From positions 806,001 to 870,000 of the forward strand of contig NZ_PVZC01000001.1 in assembly GCF_003002095.1 (NCBI RefSeq): a DNA stretch of 64,000 nucleotides, written 5' to 3'. Shown in pieces: positions 55,536 to 64,000 of the stretch. The DNA is from Allonocardiopsis opalescens. Lineage in GTDB: Bacteria; Actinomycetota; Actinomycetes; Streptosporangiales; Streptosporangiaceae. Every line of letters starts with the position of its first letter. The stretch's first letter is position 1. A program made the position numbers and the translations under genes. A model generated the notes under the pieces. That model was given only the letters and a program-made list of their open reading frames with translations, was not told where the DNA came from and did no database searches.

Positions 55536-56024
55536 TCAGCGCAGATAACCGCCGCGGTGGCGGATCAGGGGCGCGGTGTCCGCCTGGACGGTGGCGGCGT
55601 CCACCTCGGCCAGGAACAGGGTGTGGTCGGCGGCTTCGATGCGGCGGGTGACGCGGCACTCCAGGGCGGCGGGGGCGGCGTCGGGGACGAGGGCGCCGGT
55701 GTGCGGGCCGCGGTGGTGGGGGACGGCGGCGAGGAGGAGGCGGGCGCTGGGGCGGCCCTCGGCGGCGAAGCGGCCGGCGAGGGGGCGCTGGGCGGCGGCG
55801 AGGACGCTGACGGCGAAGAGGCCGGCGCGGTCGACGGCCTCGGCCAGGTAGCCCGCGCTGAGCAGGCTGATCAGGACGGTCGGCGGGTCGTCGGACACCG
55901 AGGTGAAGGCGGTGACGGTGCTGCCGATGTCGTCGCGGCCGTCGCGCACCGTGACCAGGGTGACCCCGGTGGCGAAGCGGCCGACGGCGTCGGTGTACTC
56001 GGCGGCCGCGAGGGGGCCGCTCAC
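55536..56024 (-). CDS. Flavin reductase domain protein (FMN-binding)
   Basis: The 162-residue protein is a single flavin-reductase-like split-barrel domain: YTDAVGRFATGVTLVTVRDG, the FMN-binding VTAFTSVSDDPPTVLISL, and the C-terminal HTLFLAEVDAATVQADTAPLIRHRGGYLR (cited in part: HTLFLAEVDA). Relatives supply FMNH2 to monooxygenases or reduce flavin with NAD(P)H. The GTG at 56024 is preceded by GGGGAGC and lies 18 bp after the sppA stop on the same strand, so it may be cotranscribed with sppA. No partner oxygenase is adjacent. Confidence 0.88.
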   Translation of the reverse strand: MSGPLAAAEYTDAVGRFATGVTLVTVRDGRDDIGSTVTAFTSVSDDPPTVLISLLSAGYLAEAVDRAGLFAVSVLAAAQRPLAGRFAAEGRPSARLLLAAVPHHRGPHTGALVPDAAPAALECRVTRRIEAADHTLFLAEVDAATVQADTAPLIRHRGGYLR

Positions 56025-56041
56025 CGCTGCTCCCCGCGCAC

Positions 56042-57745
56042 CTAGCGGACGGTCCAGTCGCCCGGCAGCATCAGCGGGCCGTGGGCGGGCAGGCCGAGGC
56101 GGGCGGCGAGGGTGGACAGCGGGCCCCAGGCGTCCAGGCGCAGCGAGCCGATCGCGGCGGAGCGGTCCTCGCTGGACTCCGCGGGGCGCAGCCGCTCCAG
56201 CATGCCCAGCTGCGGGTAGGCGCGCACCGGCGCGTCGGCGGGCAGGCCGCCCTTCTCGCGGGCGATCGCCACCGCGCGGCGCAGCCCGCCCAGCTCGTCC
56301 ACCAGGCCGTTGGCCGCGGCGTCCGCGCCGGTCCACACCCGGCCCTTGGCCAGCTCGCGCAGCCGCTCCACCGGCATGCCGCGGCCCTCGGCCGCCTTGG
56401 CGGTGAAGTCGTCGTAGACGCGGTCGAGCCAGGAGTTGATCTTGTCCCACTCCTCGCGGGAGAAGGCGCGGGTGACCGACAGGGTGCGCGCGTTCTCGCT
56501 GCTGGCCACCGCGTCGGTGGTGATGCCGAGCCGCTGCAGCAGCTCGGACATGACGGGCTTGCCGGCGAAGACGCCGATGGAGCCGGTGAGGGTGCCCGGC
56601 TGCGCCACGATGGTGTCGGCGGCCATCGCGACGAAGTAGCCGCCGGAGGCGGCGAAGTCGCCCATGGAGACGACCACGGGCTTGCCCGCCTTGCGCGCCA
56701 GCACCACCTCGCGCCAGATCGCGTCGGAGGCGATGTAGGAGCCGCCGGGGGAGTCGACCCGGAAGACGATGGCGCGCACGCGGTCGTCGGTGCGGGCGGC
56801 GCGCAGCGCGGCGGTGATGCTGTCGGAGCCCATCATCGGGCCGGTGCCGGGTCCGCGCCGGGTGCGGCCCAGCATGATCGGGCCGGCGCCGTGCACCAGC
56901 GCCACCCCGGCCGCCTGCGGCTGGGGCAGCGAGGGCGGCAGCGCCTGGGAGCGGACGTAGCGCGAGACGTACTGCACCCGGGGCTCGCCGCCGTCGACGG
57001 TGGCGAACTGCTTGCGCAGGTCGGCGTAGATCTCGTCGCGGTAGGCGAGGTCGTCGACCAGCCCGGCCTCGACGGCCTCCTCGCCGGAGTGCGGGCCGGA
57101 CGCGATCAGCTCGCGCACCCGGGCGGGCTCCAGCCCGCGGGCGGCCGCGATGTCGTCGACCAGCCGCTCGGTCATCGAGGAGATGATCCGCTCGGTCGCC
57201 TCGCGGTGCGGCTCGGTGTACGCCTCCTCCATGTAGACGTTCGGGGCGTTCTTGTACTCGTGGCGCTTGCCGAACTCGAAGGCGATGCCGAGCTTGTCCA
57301 GGCCGCCGCGCAGGAAGTGGGTCTCGATGGACAGCCCGGACAGGGCGAGGTCGCCCGAGGGCTGGAGCCTGATCCGCTCGAAGGCGCTGGCCAGGTAGTA
57401 GGGCACCGTGCCCCCGGCCAGCTCGCCGAAGGACTCCGTCCACGCGACGGTGTACTTGCCCGCCGCGCGGAACTCCGCGATGGCGGCGCGCAGCTCCTGC
57501 ACCTTGGCGATCCCGATCGGCCGGCCGCCGACCCGGGCCACCAGCGCCTGCACGCGGTGGTCGCGCGCGGCCCTGCGCAGGCCGTCGACCACGTCGGCGA
57601 GCCGCGTGCGGCGCAGGGCCAGCAGCTGCCCGACGGGGTCGGTGGGCGGGTTGTCGAACACCCCCTCCGTCAGGTCCAGCTCCAGCACCAGGGGCTGGGT
57701 GCGGCGCAGGCGGGACAGCGGTTCGAAGATCTTCGACGGATCCAT
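56042..57745 (-). CDS. sppA: Signal peptide peptidase SppA (67-kDa type)
   Basis: SppA degrades cleaved signal peptides. The 567-residue protein has the two tandem peptidase-fold halves of E. coli SppA. The general-base lysine is Lys165 in GKRHEYKNAPN (equivalent to K209 of E. coli) and the nucleophile Ser367 in GDFAASGGYFVAMAADTIV. VFRVDSPGGSYIASDAI forms the oxyanion region. The start MDPSKIFEPLSRLRR has no membrane helix, whereas E. coli SppA is anchored. I use ATG 57745 because TATGCT lies seven bases upstream (leaderless); an ATG 12 bases earlier would place the start inside that element. Confidence 0.93.
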   Translation of the reverse strand: MDPSKIFEPLSRLRRTQPLVLELDLTEGVFDNPPTDPVGQLLALRRTRLADVVDGLRRAARDHRVQALVARVGGRPIGIAKVQELRAAIAEFRAAGKYTVAWTESFGELAGGTVPYYLASAFERIRLQPSGDLALSGLSIETHFLRGGLDKLGIAFEFGKRHEYKNAPNVYMEEAYTEPHREATERIISSMTERLVDDIAAARGLEPARVRELIASGPHSGEEAVEAGLVDDLAYRDEIYADLRKQFATVDGGEPRVQYVSRYVRSQALPPSLPQPQAAGVALVHGAGPIMLGRTRRGPGTGPMMGSDSITAALRAARTDDRVRAIVFRVDSPGGSYIASDAIWREVVLARKAGKPVVVSMGDFAASGGYFVAMAADTIVAQPGTLTGSIGVFAGKPVMSELLQRLGITTDAVASSENARTLSVTRAFSREEWDKINSWLDRVYDDFTAKAAEGRGMPVERLRELAKGRVWTGADAAANGLVDELGGLRRAVAIAREKGGLPADAPVRAYPQLGMLERLRPAESSEDRSAAIGSLRLDAWGPLSTLAARLGLPAHGPLMLPGDWTVR

Positions 57746-57752
57746 AGCCGTG

Positions 57753-57758
57753 AGCATA
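57753..57758 (-). promoter_or_regulatory. Leaderless -10 element of sppA
   Basis: TATGCT on the minus strand, seven bases before the ATG at 57745. Confidence 0.55.
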
Positions 57759-57843
57759 TTCGCCGCCGTACCCGCACGCGCGGCACCCGGCCGACTATGG
57801 CCGGACGGGAACTCCGGCGGCCCGCCCGGCCGTCTCGCCCCCG

Positions 57844-59886
57844 CTACGGCAGGGCCGGATCCCCCGGTGAGGGCTCCGGCTCCCCGGGCCGGGGCGCCGC
57901 CGAGGGAGACGCCGTCGGCGCGGCGGACGGCGCGGGCGTCGGCCCCGACGGCCCAGACGCCGGCGGCTCCGGTGCGGGCACCGCCGGCGCGGCGGACGGA
58001 GCGGACGCGGACGGAGACGGGGACGGTGACGGGGACGCGGACGGCGATGGCGAGGCCGAGGCGGCCGCGTCCTCGGTGAGCACGTCGGTGAAGGCCCGCA
58101 CCAGCGAGCCGGCCTCGTCGTCCTCGTCCAGGGACCAGAAGCCGATGCCGCCGAGCCCCATCCCGAGCACGTACCTGGACTTGATCCGCACGGTGACCGG
58201 GTCGTCGTAGGACCACCACTCGTCGCCGTCGTAGAGCCAGTGCGCGCCGTTGAGGAAGTCGTGGAAGCGGCGGCCCGGCCGCTCGCGCAGCTCGCGGTAG
58301 TCGGCGGAGCCCGCGACCCAGGTGCCGGGGGCCGGCCCCTCGCCGGGCTGGTACAGGCCGCTGCGGGACCAGCCGCCGTGCAGCGCGCCGGTGACCGCGC
58401 TGATCAGCGAGGCCGGGTCCAGCGGGTAGACCTCGGGCGGGCCCGGGTCGCGCGCCGCGCCCCCGCGGCCGGTCCGGTAGCCGGGTCCGAAGCCGGGCGC
58501 GACGGCCGAGCCGTCCGCCTGGCCGGGGTCCTCGGCCGCGGCGTCCGGCGGCGGGGTGGGCGCGTCGAAGCGGGCGGACACCGGGTGCACCACGCCCATG
58601 GCGGGCCCGGCCGGATCCGGCGGCTCCGCCGGCTCGGGCGCCGCGGAGCCGTCCGGCTCCGGGCTCGCCCCGGGACCGCCGCCGACCGCCGGCGGTCCCG
58701 GCTCGACGCCGCGCCAGCCCCGGCCGAAGCCCGGGATGTTCACCAGCAGCTGCTCGGGGCGGGCGCCGAGCGCCAGGTAGGCCATGATGCCCGAGTGCAC
58801 GCTCACGGCCTGGTCGGCGGGGTCTCCCGGCGGGCTGAACAGCTGGGCGGCGTGGTTGGTGCGCCGCTCCCACTCCGCGCCGTGGAAGTCGAAGCCCTGC
58901 ACGACGGCGTAGTCGAGGTGCTCGAAGACCCCGGGCTCGACCCCGGCCCTGATCCGGTGCTCCTCGGCGGGCAGGAAGGCGCTGGTGCTGATGCGCCGGC
59001 CCAGCTCGGGCTCGATCGCGTCGAGCTGGCGGCGGGTCTCGGCCAGCAGCAGGGTGAAGTTCTCCCGGTCGTCCGGCCGCACCACGTTGTGGGCGTGGCC
59101 GTCGGAGCCGGGCCACTCCCAGTCGAACTCGATGCCGTCGAAGATCCCGGCCGCCACCCCCTCGCCGCCCTGCGGCTCGCCGGGCAGCACCGGCAGGTTC
59201 CCGCGGATGAACAGGTCGATGCAGGAGCGGGCGAACTCCGCCCGCGACTGCGGGGTGCGGGCGGCGTCGGACAGGTACCGGGACCCGTTCCAGCCGCCGA
59301 TGGTCACCGCCACACTCAGCTCGGGGTACATCTCGCGCAGCTTGCGCAGCTGGTTGAAGTTGCCGGCCAGCGGCTGGTCGTAGCGGTCGCCGACCCCGTC
59401 GACGCTCTCCTGCGCGGTGAACCGGCGCTGGTAGTCGGCCCAGGCGTCGCCGCCCGCCCCGTTGGACATCGTGCAGCGCCCGTCCGCGCCGACCTCGGCG
59501 AAGGCGTAGGTGAGCCGGGTGAGCCGCGCCGCCGCCCCGCTGGTGTGCACGTCGCGCACGAAGTAGCCGCGGTCGTACACCGCCCACTGCGGGAAGTAGC
59601 CGATCCGGTGGACGGTGCGGGCGCGGGGCCCCGGGCTCGGGTCGGCGTCGATCGGCTGCTCCTCGGAGACGGGTTCGGGCGGCGCCATCGGGCGCGCACC
59701 GGAGACCGGGCCGGGTCCGCCGGCCAGCAGCACCGCCGTCGCCACCGACACCGAGGCGAGCGCGACGCCCGACGCGGCGCGCCGCCGCCTGCGGTGCCGC
59801 CCGAAGTAGCGGACGCCGGGTCCACGGCGCCCGCGTAGGCTATTGTTACCGCCGGATTGTTCAGATCCAGGCGCTCTCGTACCCAT
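57844..59886 (-). CDS. Secreted or membrane-anchored GH18 chitinase-like protein
   Basis: The 680-residue protein has an N-terminal basic region and signal/anchor helix (SGVALASVSVATAVLLAGG, about 39-57), then a GH18 TIM barrel. The active-site motif is FDGIEFDWEWPG with catalytic Glu257; the first of the usual DxxDxDxE aspartates' partners is Glu253. VAVTIGGWNGSRYL and WWSYDDPVTVRIKSRYVLGM, LGGIGFWSLDEDD are typical barrel segments. A Pro/Gly/Ala-rich insertion of about 100 residues splits the barrel, and a Ser/Pro repeat tail of about 85 residues ends it. No chitin-binding domain seen. Substrate could be chitin or a GlcNAc glycan. Confidence 0.88.
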   Translation of the reverse strand: MGTRAPGSEQSGGNNSLRGRRGPGVRYFGRHRRRRRAASGVALASVSVATAVLLAGGPGPVSGARPMAPPEPVSEEQPIDADPSPGPRARTVHRIGYFPQWAVYDRGYFVRDVHTSGAAARLTRLTYAFAEVGADGRCTMSNGAGGDAWADYQRRFTAQESVDGVGDRYDQPLAGNFNQLRKLREMYPELSVAVTIGGWNGSRYLSDAARTPQSRAEFARSCIDLFIRGNLPVLPGEPQGGEGVAAGIFDGIEFDWEWPGSDGHAHNVVRPDDRENFTLLLAETRRQLDAIEPELGRRISTSAFLPAEEHRIRAGVEPGVFEHLDYAVVQGFDFHGAEWERRTNHAAQLFSPPGDPADQAVSVHSGIMAYLALGARPEQLLVNIPGFGRGWRGVEPGPPAVGGGPGASPEPDGSAAPEPAEPPDPAGPAMGVVHPVSARFDAPTPPPDAAAEDPGQADGSAVAPGFGPGYRTGRGGAARDPGPPEVYPLDPASLISAVTGALHGGWSRSGLYQPGEGPAPGTWVAGSADYRELRERPGRRFHDFLNGAHWLYDGDEWWSYDDPVTVRIKSRYVLGMGLGGIGFWSLDEDDEAGSLVRAFTDVLTEDAAASASPSPSASPSPSPSPSASAPSAAPAVPAPEPPASGPSGPTPAPSAAPTASPSAAPRPGEPEPSPGDPALP

Positions 59887-60001
59887 ACGACGCCCCCCGA
59901 CGTGCGTACTCCAGTTCCGATTGTGATCGGCGCAGGCCGGGCGCGGGCCGGAGGCACGCGGCGGATCAGGTAATGACTGGGCAAGGCGGAAGGAAATGCG
60001 T

Positions 60002-60724
60002 ATGTCGACCGCGCCCTTCGTGTCGGCGGCCGGCTCCTCGGCCCCAGCGGCCCGGCGCCTTCGCGGGGCCGGGCGGGCGGCGCTGCCCGGCCTGCTCTGC
60101 GCCGTCGCCCTGCTCGCCGCGGGCTGCCAGGCGGGCGGCGGCGAGGCGCCGCCGCAGGCCGGCGGCTCGGCCGCGCCGGCGGCGGCCCCCAGCCCCGACG
60201 CCAGCTTCACCGGGCGGATGCCCGCCGCCTCGGTGCCGCCGCCCAGCGGCTACCGCGAGCAGCAGTTCCAGGGCATCCGGGTGGCGGTGCCCGAAGGCTG
60301 GGCGGCCGAGGAGTCCGGCGGCAACCTCTGCCTGGCCCCCGAGGGGCGCTCGGGCTGCGGCTTCGGCGCGCTGGCGATCATGCCCTCGGTGGCCGAGCGC
60401 GCCGACGGCTGGCCGGCCGAGGGCCTGGACGAGGCCGACGGCTTCGCCCGCGACAACGAGCGCTGCCTGGCCGAGAACGCGGGCGACCGCGAGGTCGACG
60501 ACAGCGAGATCAGCGCCCGCGGCTTCACCGCGATGGCCGACGGCCGCACCGCGAACTTCCGCGAGTGGACGGCCGCCTGCGAGGACGACGGCGAGTTCGT
60601 GTCGCGGCTGTGGTACCTGCCCGTCAGCGATGTCGCCTTCTACCTGGCGGCGGCCGACCCCGCCCACACCGACACCTACCTGACGGTGGTGGAGTCGGCC
60701 GACCTCACCTCATACCAGCCCTGA
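60002..60724 (+). CDS. Hypothetical secreted lipoprotein
   Basis: The 240-residue protein has a signal peptide ending in the lipobox LLAAGCQAGG (Cys about 40), then a Gly/Ala/Pro linker and a domain of about 150 residues with four cysteines (NLCLAPEGRSGCGFGAL, NERCLAENAG, WTAACEDDGEF), which may form two disulfides. No family recognised. I take the ATG at 60002 because GGAAGG lies eight bases upstream; an ATG at 59996 would be too close. It is divergent from the GH18 gene and convergent with glgB across a hairpin. Confidence 0.8.
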   Translation: MSTAPFVSAAGSSAPAARRLRGAGRAALPGLLCAVALLAAGCQAGGGEAPPQAGGSAAPAAAPSPDASFTGRMPAASVPPPSGYREQQFQGIRVAVPEGWAAEESGGNLCLAPEGRSGCGFGALAIMPSVAERADGWPAEGLDEADGFARDNERCLAENAGDREVDDSEISARGFTAMADGRTANFREWTAACEDDGEFVSRLWYLPVSDVAFYLAAADPAHTDTYLTVVESADLTSYQP

Positions 60725-60732
60725 GCGGCCCT

Positions 60733-60755
60733 GGCCGCGCCGCGCGGGCGCGGCC
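60733..60755. terminator. Bidirectional terminator hairpin
   Basis: GGCCGCGCC-GCGCG-GGCGCGGCC, 9-bp arms, between the convergent lipoprotein and glgB genes. Confidence 0.7.
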
Positions 60756-60767
60756 GGGCGGCCCGGC

Positions 60768-62696
60768 TCAGACCTGGGCCAGCCAGAGCACCCCGTAGGG
60801 CGGCAGGGTGACCCGGGCCGAGGCGGGCTGGCCGTGCCAGGGGCTGGGCTCGGCGGTGACGATCCCGTCCGGATTGCCCACCCCGCTGCCGCCGTAGACG
60901 GCGGCGTCGGTGTTGATCACCTCGCGCCAGCGGCCGGTGGCGGGCATGCCCACGTGGAAGTCGTGGTGCGGGTGGCCGGCGAAGTTCACCAGGCAGACCA
61001 GCCGCTCGCCGCTGGAGGCGGTGCGGAAGAAGGACAGGGTGTTGCCCGCGGCGTCGCCGCCGTCGATCCAGGTGTAGCCGGCCGGTTCGGCGTCGCGGGT
61101 CCACAGCGCGGGGGTGTCGGCGTACACCCGGTTGAGGTCGCGCACCAGCCGCTGCACGCCCTGGTGGCGCGGGTAGTCCAGCACCCACCAGTCCAGGCCC
61201 CGGTCCTGCGACCACTCGTCGCCCTGGCCGAACTCCCCGCCCATGAACAGCAGCTGCTTGCCGGGGTGCGCCCACATGTAGCCGAGCAGCGAGCGCAGCC
61301 CCGCCGTCTGCTGCCACTCGTCGCCGGGCATCTTGTGCAGCAGCGAGCGCTTGCCGTGCACCACCTCATCGTGGGAGAGCGGCAGTACGTAGTTCTCGCT
61401 GAAGGCGTAGATCAGCGAGAAGGTGATCTCGTTGTGGTGGTACTGGCGGTGGACGGGATCCTTGGTCAGGTACTCCAGGGTGTCGTGCATCCAGCCCATG
61501 TTCCACTTGAAGCCGAAGCCGAGACCGCCGTGCTCGGTGGGGGCGGTGACCCCCGGCCAGGCGGTGGACTCCTCGGCCGCGGTGAAGACGCCCGGCACCC
61601 GCCGGTAGCAGGTGGCGTTCATCTCCTGCAGGAAGCGCACCGCGTCCAGGTTCTCCCGGCCGCCGTACTCGTTGGGCAGCCAGTCGCCGTCCTCGCGGGA
61701 GTAGTCGAGGTAGAGCATGGAGGCGACGGCGTCCACCCGCAGGGCGTCGACGTGCATCTCCTCCAGCCAGTACAGCGCGTTGGCCACCAGGAAGTTGCGT
61801 ACCTCGTGGCGGCCGTAGTTGAACACCAGCGTGCCCCAGTCGGGGTGCTCGCCCCGGCGCCGGTCGGCGTGCTCGTACAGGTGGGTGCCGTCGAAGCGGG
61901 CCAGCGCCCACTCGTCCTTGGGGAAGTGCGCGGGCACCCAGTCGATGATCACGCCGATGCCGGCCTGGTGCAGCCGGTCGACCAGGGCGCGGAAGTCGTC
62001 GGGGGTGCCCAGCCGGGAGTCGACGGCGTAGTAGGAGGTGATCTGGTAGCCCCAGGAGCCGCCGAAGGGGTGCTGCGCCACCGGCATGAACTCGACATGG
62101 GTGAAGCCGAGGTCGGTGACGTAGTCGACCAGCTGGTCGGCCAGCTCGCGGAAGCCCAGGCCCGGCCGCCACGACGCCAGGTGCACCTCGTAGACGCTCA
62201 TCGGCTCGCGCACCCAGTCGCGCTTGGCGCGGGTCTCCAGCCAGTCGCCGTCGGTCCAGACGTGGCGCGAGGTGTACACCCGGGAGGCGGTCCTGGGCGG
62301 CTCCTCGGCCGCGAAGGCGAGGGGGTCGGCCTTGTCCTTCCACTCGCCGTCGGCGCCGTGCACCCGGTACTTGTACAGCGATCCGTCGCCGATGCCGGGC
62401 ACGAACAGCTCCCAGACGCCACCGCCGCGGTGGCTCATGGCGTGGCGGTCGCCGTTCCAGTAGTTGAAGTCGCCGATGACCTGAACCGCGCGGGCGTTGG
62501 GCGCCCACACCGCGAAGGAGGTGCCGACGGGCGCGCCCGCGGAGTCGGTGCGCACGTGCGCGCCCAGGACGCGCCACAGCTGCTCGTGGCGGCCCTCGCC
62601 GAGCAGGTGGAGGTCGAGGTCGCCCAGCAGCGAGGGGGGCGGCCCAGGCTCGCCCCCCGGCTCGCCGGGCCATCCGTCCGCGACGATCCGGCCCAT
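60768..62696 (-). CDS. glgB: 1,4-alpha-glucan branching enzyme GlgB
   Basis: GlgB forms alpha-1,6 branches in glycogen. The 642-residue protein has an N-terminal CBM48 domain ([20 protein letters not shown]), a GH13 barrel and an all-beta C-domain. The catalytic Asp is Asp322 in [15 protein letters not shown], the acid Glu375 in [10 protein letters not shown], and the transition-state pair HD in [12 protein letters not shown]. It lacks the extra N1 module that many longer GlgB proteins have. I start at ATG 62696, five bases after GGAGG; a GTG at 62720 would add eight residues. No other glycogen gene is in the window. Confidence 0.94.
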   Translation of the reverse strand: MGRIVADGWPGEPGGEPGPPPSLLGDLDLHLLGEGRHEQLWRVLGAHVRTDSAGAPVGTSFAVWAPNARAVQVIGDFNYWNGDRHAMSHRGGGVWELFVPGIGDGSLYKYRVHGADGEWKDKADPLAFAAEEPPRTASRVYTSRHVWTDGDWLETRAKRDWVREPMSVYEVHLASWRPGLGFRELADQLVDYVTDLGFTHVEFMPVAQHPFGGSWGYQITSYYAVDSRLGTPDDFRALVDRLHQAGIGVIIDWVPAHFPKDEWALARFDGTHLYEHADRRRGEHPDWGTLVFNYGRHEVRNFLVANALYWLEEMHVDALRVDAVASMLYLDYSREDGDWLPNEYGGRENLDAVRFLQEMNATCYRRVPGVFTAAEESTAWPGVTAPTEHGGLGFGFKWNMGWMHDTLEYLTKDPVHRQYHHNEITFSLIYAFSENYVLPLSHDEVVHGKRSLLHKMPGDEWQQTAGLRSLLGYMWAHPGKQLLFMGGEFGQGDEWSQDRGLDWWVLDYPRHQGVQRLVRDLNRVYADTPALWTRDAEPAGYTWIDGGDAAGNTLSFFRTASSGERLVCLVNFAGHPHHDFHVGMPATGRWREVINTDAAVYGGSGVGNPDGIVTAEPSPWHGQPASARVTLPPYGVLWLAQV

Positions 62697-63112
62697 CGTG
62701 TCCTCCGCATCTCGAAGCACCTGTACGTCTCCGCCTTCCCACCGGGGCGCCCGCCCGTGACGAACAACCTACGGGAGAGCGGGGCGCCTGGAGGGGCGGA
62801 CCACGCGGGACGTCCGCAGTGCGTTCGGTCCGCGGCGCCCGGGGGTCGCGGGCGCCGCCGACAGGCGGTGGGGGAGGGAGACCCTCTCGGCTACGCCCTG
62901 CCCGATCGGGCGCGGAACATGTCCGGCCGCGGCGGTACGAGTGGTGCGGAGCGGGCCGGGAAAATGCGGATACGGTGATGTCTGGTCCGGCTGATCACAT
63001 CAGTGCTTTCCGGTGCCCTTCGTCCGGGTCGGCGGCCGGCCGCCACCGGGACGGACGGCGCGCCGCCGACCCCGAGGGGCCGGACGACCAGCGAGACGAA
63101 AGGCACGCGTGG
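62697..63112. other. Divergent region between glgB and the tyrosine phosphatase
   Basis: 416 bp. A TACGGT at 62971-62976 is a possible -10 for the phosphatase gene, giving a leader of about 130 bases. The inverted pair TGATGT (62978-62983) and ACATCA (62997-63002) lies just downstream. No gene accepted. Confidence 0.45.
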
Positions 63113-63877
63113 ATGACCGTCACGGAAGAACTCGACAGCCGACGCCACCTACCGCTGGCCGGTACCTACAACGTGCGCGACGTCGGCGGCTACCCTGTCC
63201 TCGGCGGCGGCCGGACCAGGTGGCGGACGCTGCTGCGCTCCGACGCGCTGCACCGGCTGGACGGCGCGGGCCGGGCCGCCCTCGCCGACATCGGCGTGCG
63301 CACCGTGCTGGACCTGCGTGAGGCGGTGGAGCGCGACCACGCCCCCGACGCCCTCGACGGCCTCGGCGCGCGCGAGCTGCACGTGCCGATCTTCAACGAC
63401 CCCCCGGGGCGGCCGGCCGCCTTCACCCCCGAACTGGCCCACCTGTACCGGCTGCTCGTCGACGACTGCGCGCCGCGCCTGGCCGCCGCCGTGGCCGCCC
63501 TGGCCGACGCCGACGCCTTCCCCGCCGTCGTGCACTGCACGGCGGGCAAGGACCGCACCGGCCTGGTGGTCGCCTTCGCCCTGTCCGTCGCCGGGGTGCC
63601 CGACGACATCGTGGCCGCCGACTACCAGCTCACCGAGCAGTTCCTCGGCGAGCCCTTCTTCGCCGAGTCCCGCTCCCGGCTGCTGCGCTACGGGGTGGGC
63701 GAGGACGAGATGGAGACCCTGCGCTCCATCCACCTCGACGCCCCCGCCCAGCTGCTGCTGGAGGTGCTGACCCGGATGCGCGCCGAGCACGGCGACGTGG
63801 CCGGGTACCTGCGCGGCAACGGCGTCACCGACGCGCAGATCGAGGTGCTGCGCACCGCCCTGGTCGAGCCCGCCTGA
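63113..63877 (+). CDS. Tyrosine-protein phosphatase (lipid/protein PTP, Y_phosphatase3 type)
   Basis: The 254-residue protein has the N-terminal NVRDVGGYPVLGG segment and the P-loop HCTAGKDRTGLVVAFAL with nucleophile Cys142 and Arg148. This is the Y_phosphatase3 family, which includes mycobacterial PtpB; members act on phosphotyrosine and on phosphoinositides. VLDLREAVERDHAPDAL holds the conserved DLR motif before the P-loop, which is typical. SD GAAAGG lies nine bases before the ATG. Followed by a strong hairpin. Confidence 0.9.
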   Translation: MTVTEELDSRRHLPLAGTYNVRDVGGYPVLGGGRTRWRTLLRSDALHRLDGAGRAALADIGVRTVLDLREAVERDHAPDALDGLGARELHVPIFNDPPGRPAAFTPELAHLYRLLVDDCAPRLAAAVAALADADAFPAVVHCTAGKDRTGLVVAFALSVAGVPDDIVAADYQLTEQFLGEPFFAESRSRLLRYGVGEDEMETLRSIHLDAPAQLLLEVLTRMRAEHGDVAGYLRGNGVTDAQIEVLRTALVEPA

Positions 63878-63883
63878 GCGCAC

Positions 63884-63924
63884 GCGGCGGCGGGCCGGGG
63901 CTTCGCGCCCCGGTCCGCCGCCGC
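63884..63924. terminator. Strong bidirectional terminator
   Basis: GCGGCGGCGGGCCGGGGC, loop TTCGC, then GCCCCGGTCCGCCGCCGC: an 18-bp stem with one G-T wobble between convergent genes. Confidence 0.85.
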
Positions 63925-63931
63925 GCCGGCG

Positions 63932-64000
63932 TCAGCGCACCGTGTAGGCGTCGGTGACGGTCTGCTCGACGGTGTTGCCCTCGCCGTCGGCCGCGGCGGC
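63932..64000 (-). CDS. C-terminal end of an unidentified protein, cut by window edge
   Basis: Reading leftward from the window end, 22 codons end ADGEGNTVEQTVTDAYTVR before a TGA at 63932. The cadence DxxGNTV..TVTDAYTV recalls the last strand of secreted Ig-like or bacterial surface domains, but the fragment is too short to name. Confidence 0.5.
   Translation of the reverse strand, partial: AAAADGEGNTVEQTVTDAYTVR

Noticed and set aside
59887-60001. Search for a DasR dre site upstream of the GH18 gene
   Set aside because: No sequence close to ACTGGTCTAGACCAGT is present here or in the other spacers I examined.

Overview
The window is about 72% G+C with strong G/C preference at codon third positions, many GTG starts, and SD-led genes mixed with genes that look leaderless. 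The gene content is that of a spore-forming or filamentous actinobacterium: WhiB1 beside a PdtaS-type kinase, a SigB/SigF-class sigma factor with its anti-sigma, nickel superoxide dismutase with its maturation protease, a mycobacterial/streptomycete-type fused 2-oxoglutarate dehydrogenase (Kgd), a DasR-like GntR regulator and a KstR-like TetR regulator. I would place it in Streptosporangiales or a related order, possibly Nocardiopsaceae, but the family level is a guess. I saw no rRNA, tRNA, CRISPR array, insertion sequence or prophage.

Layout. 1-5.2 kb: end of an HD-domain protein, a ThDP enzyme, and an overlapping minus-strand operon bioF-dasR-like-bioD. 5.2-10.8 kb: signalling block (pdtaS, whiB1, a lipid kinase, a small membrane protein, sigma/anti-sigma pair, acetyltransferase). 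10.9-17.2 kb: divergent sodN/sodX, an amino-acid ABC importer, malic enzyme, a quinone-reductase-like enzyme. 17.1-23.6 kb: a HicB-like remnant, a PadR/DUF4097 pair with its own promoter, a DUF6104 protein, kgd. 23.6-36.4 kb: an accessory-looking stretch of oxidoreductases, each beside a small regulator (BlaI, MarR, XRE, two-HTH MerR), an aminotransferase, a cupin fragment and an erythromycin-esterase-like enzyme. 36.4-45.5 kb: a methyltransferase, a very long bifunctional penicillin-binding protein, then a minus-strand run of glycosyltransferase, methyltransferase and terpenoid-cyclase-fold protein, with a KstR-like TetR gene and KstR-type box upstream. 45.5-49.9 kb: a sigma-70-like protein with a membrane anchor, nadA and divergent nrtR around a perfect palindrome, and a HAD hydrolase. 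49.9-55 kb: an osmoprotectant ABC importer with two tandem binding proteins. 55-64 kb: a frameshifted pseudogene of lower G+C, a flavin reductase, SppA, a GH18 chitinase-like protein, a lipoprotein, GlgB, a tyrosine phosphatase and the end of one more gene.

How it works together. Most of the region is housekeeping plus small regulator/enzyme pairs. The parts that look least described are: a GlcNAc-type regulator translationally coupled inside a biotin operon; the glycosyltransferase/methyltransferase/cyclase-fold cluster next to a large PBP and under a KstR-like box; a MarR regulator with a C-terminal cysteine cluster facing an azoreductase; and a sigma factor apparently tethered to the membrane. 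Function for these is inferred from family and context only.
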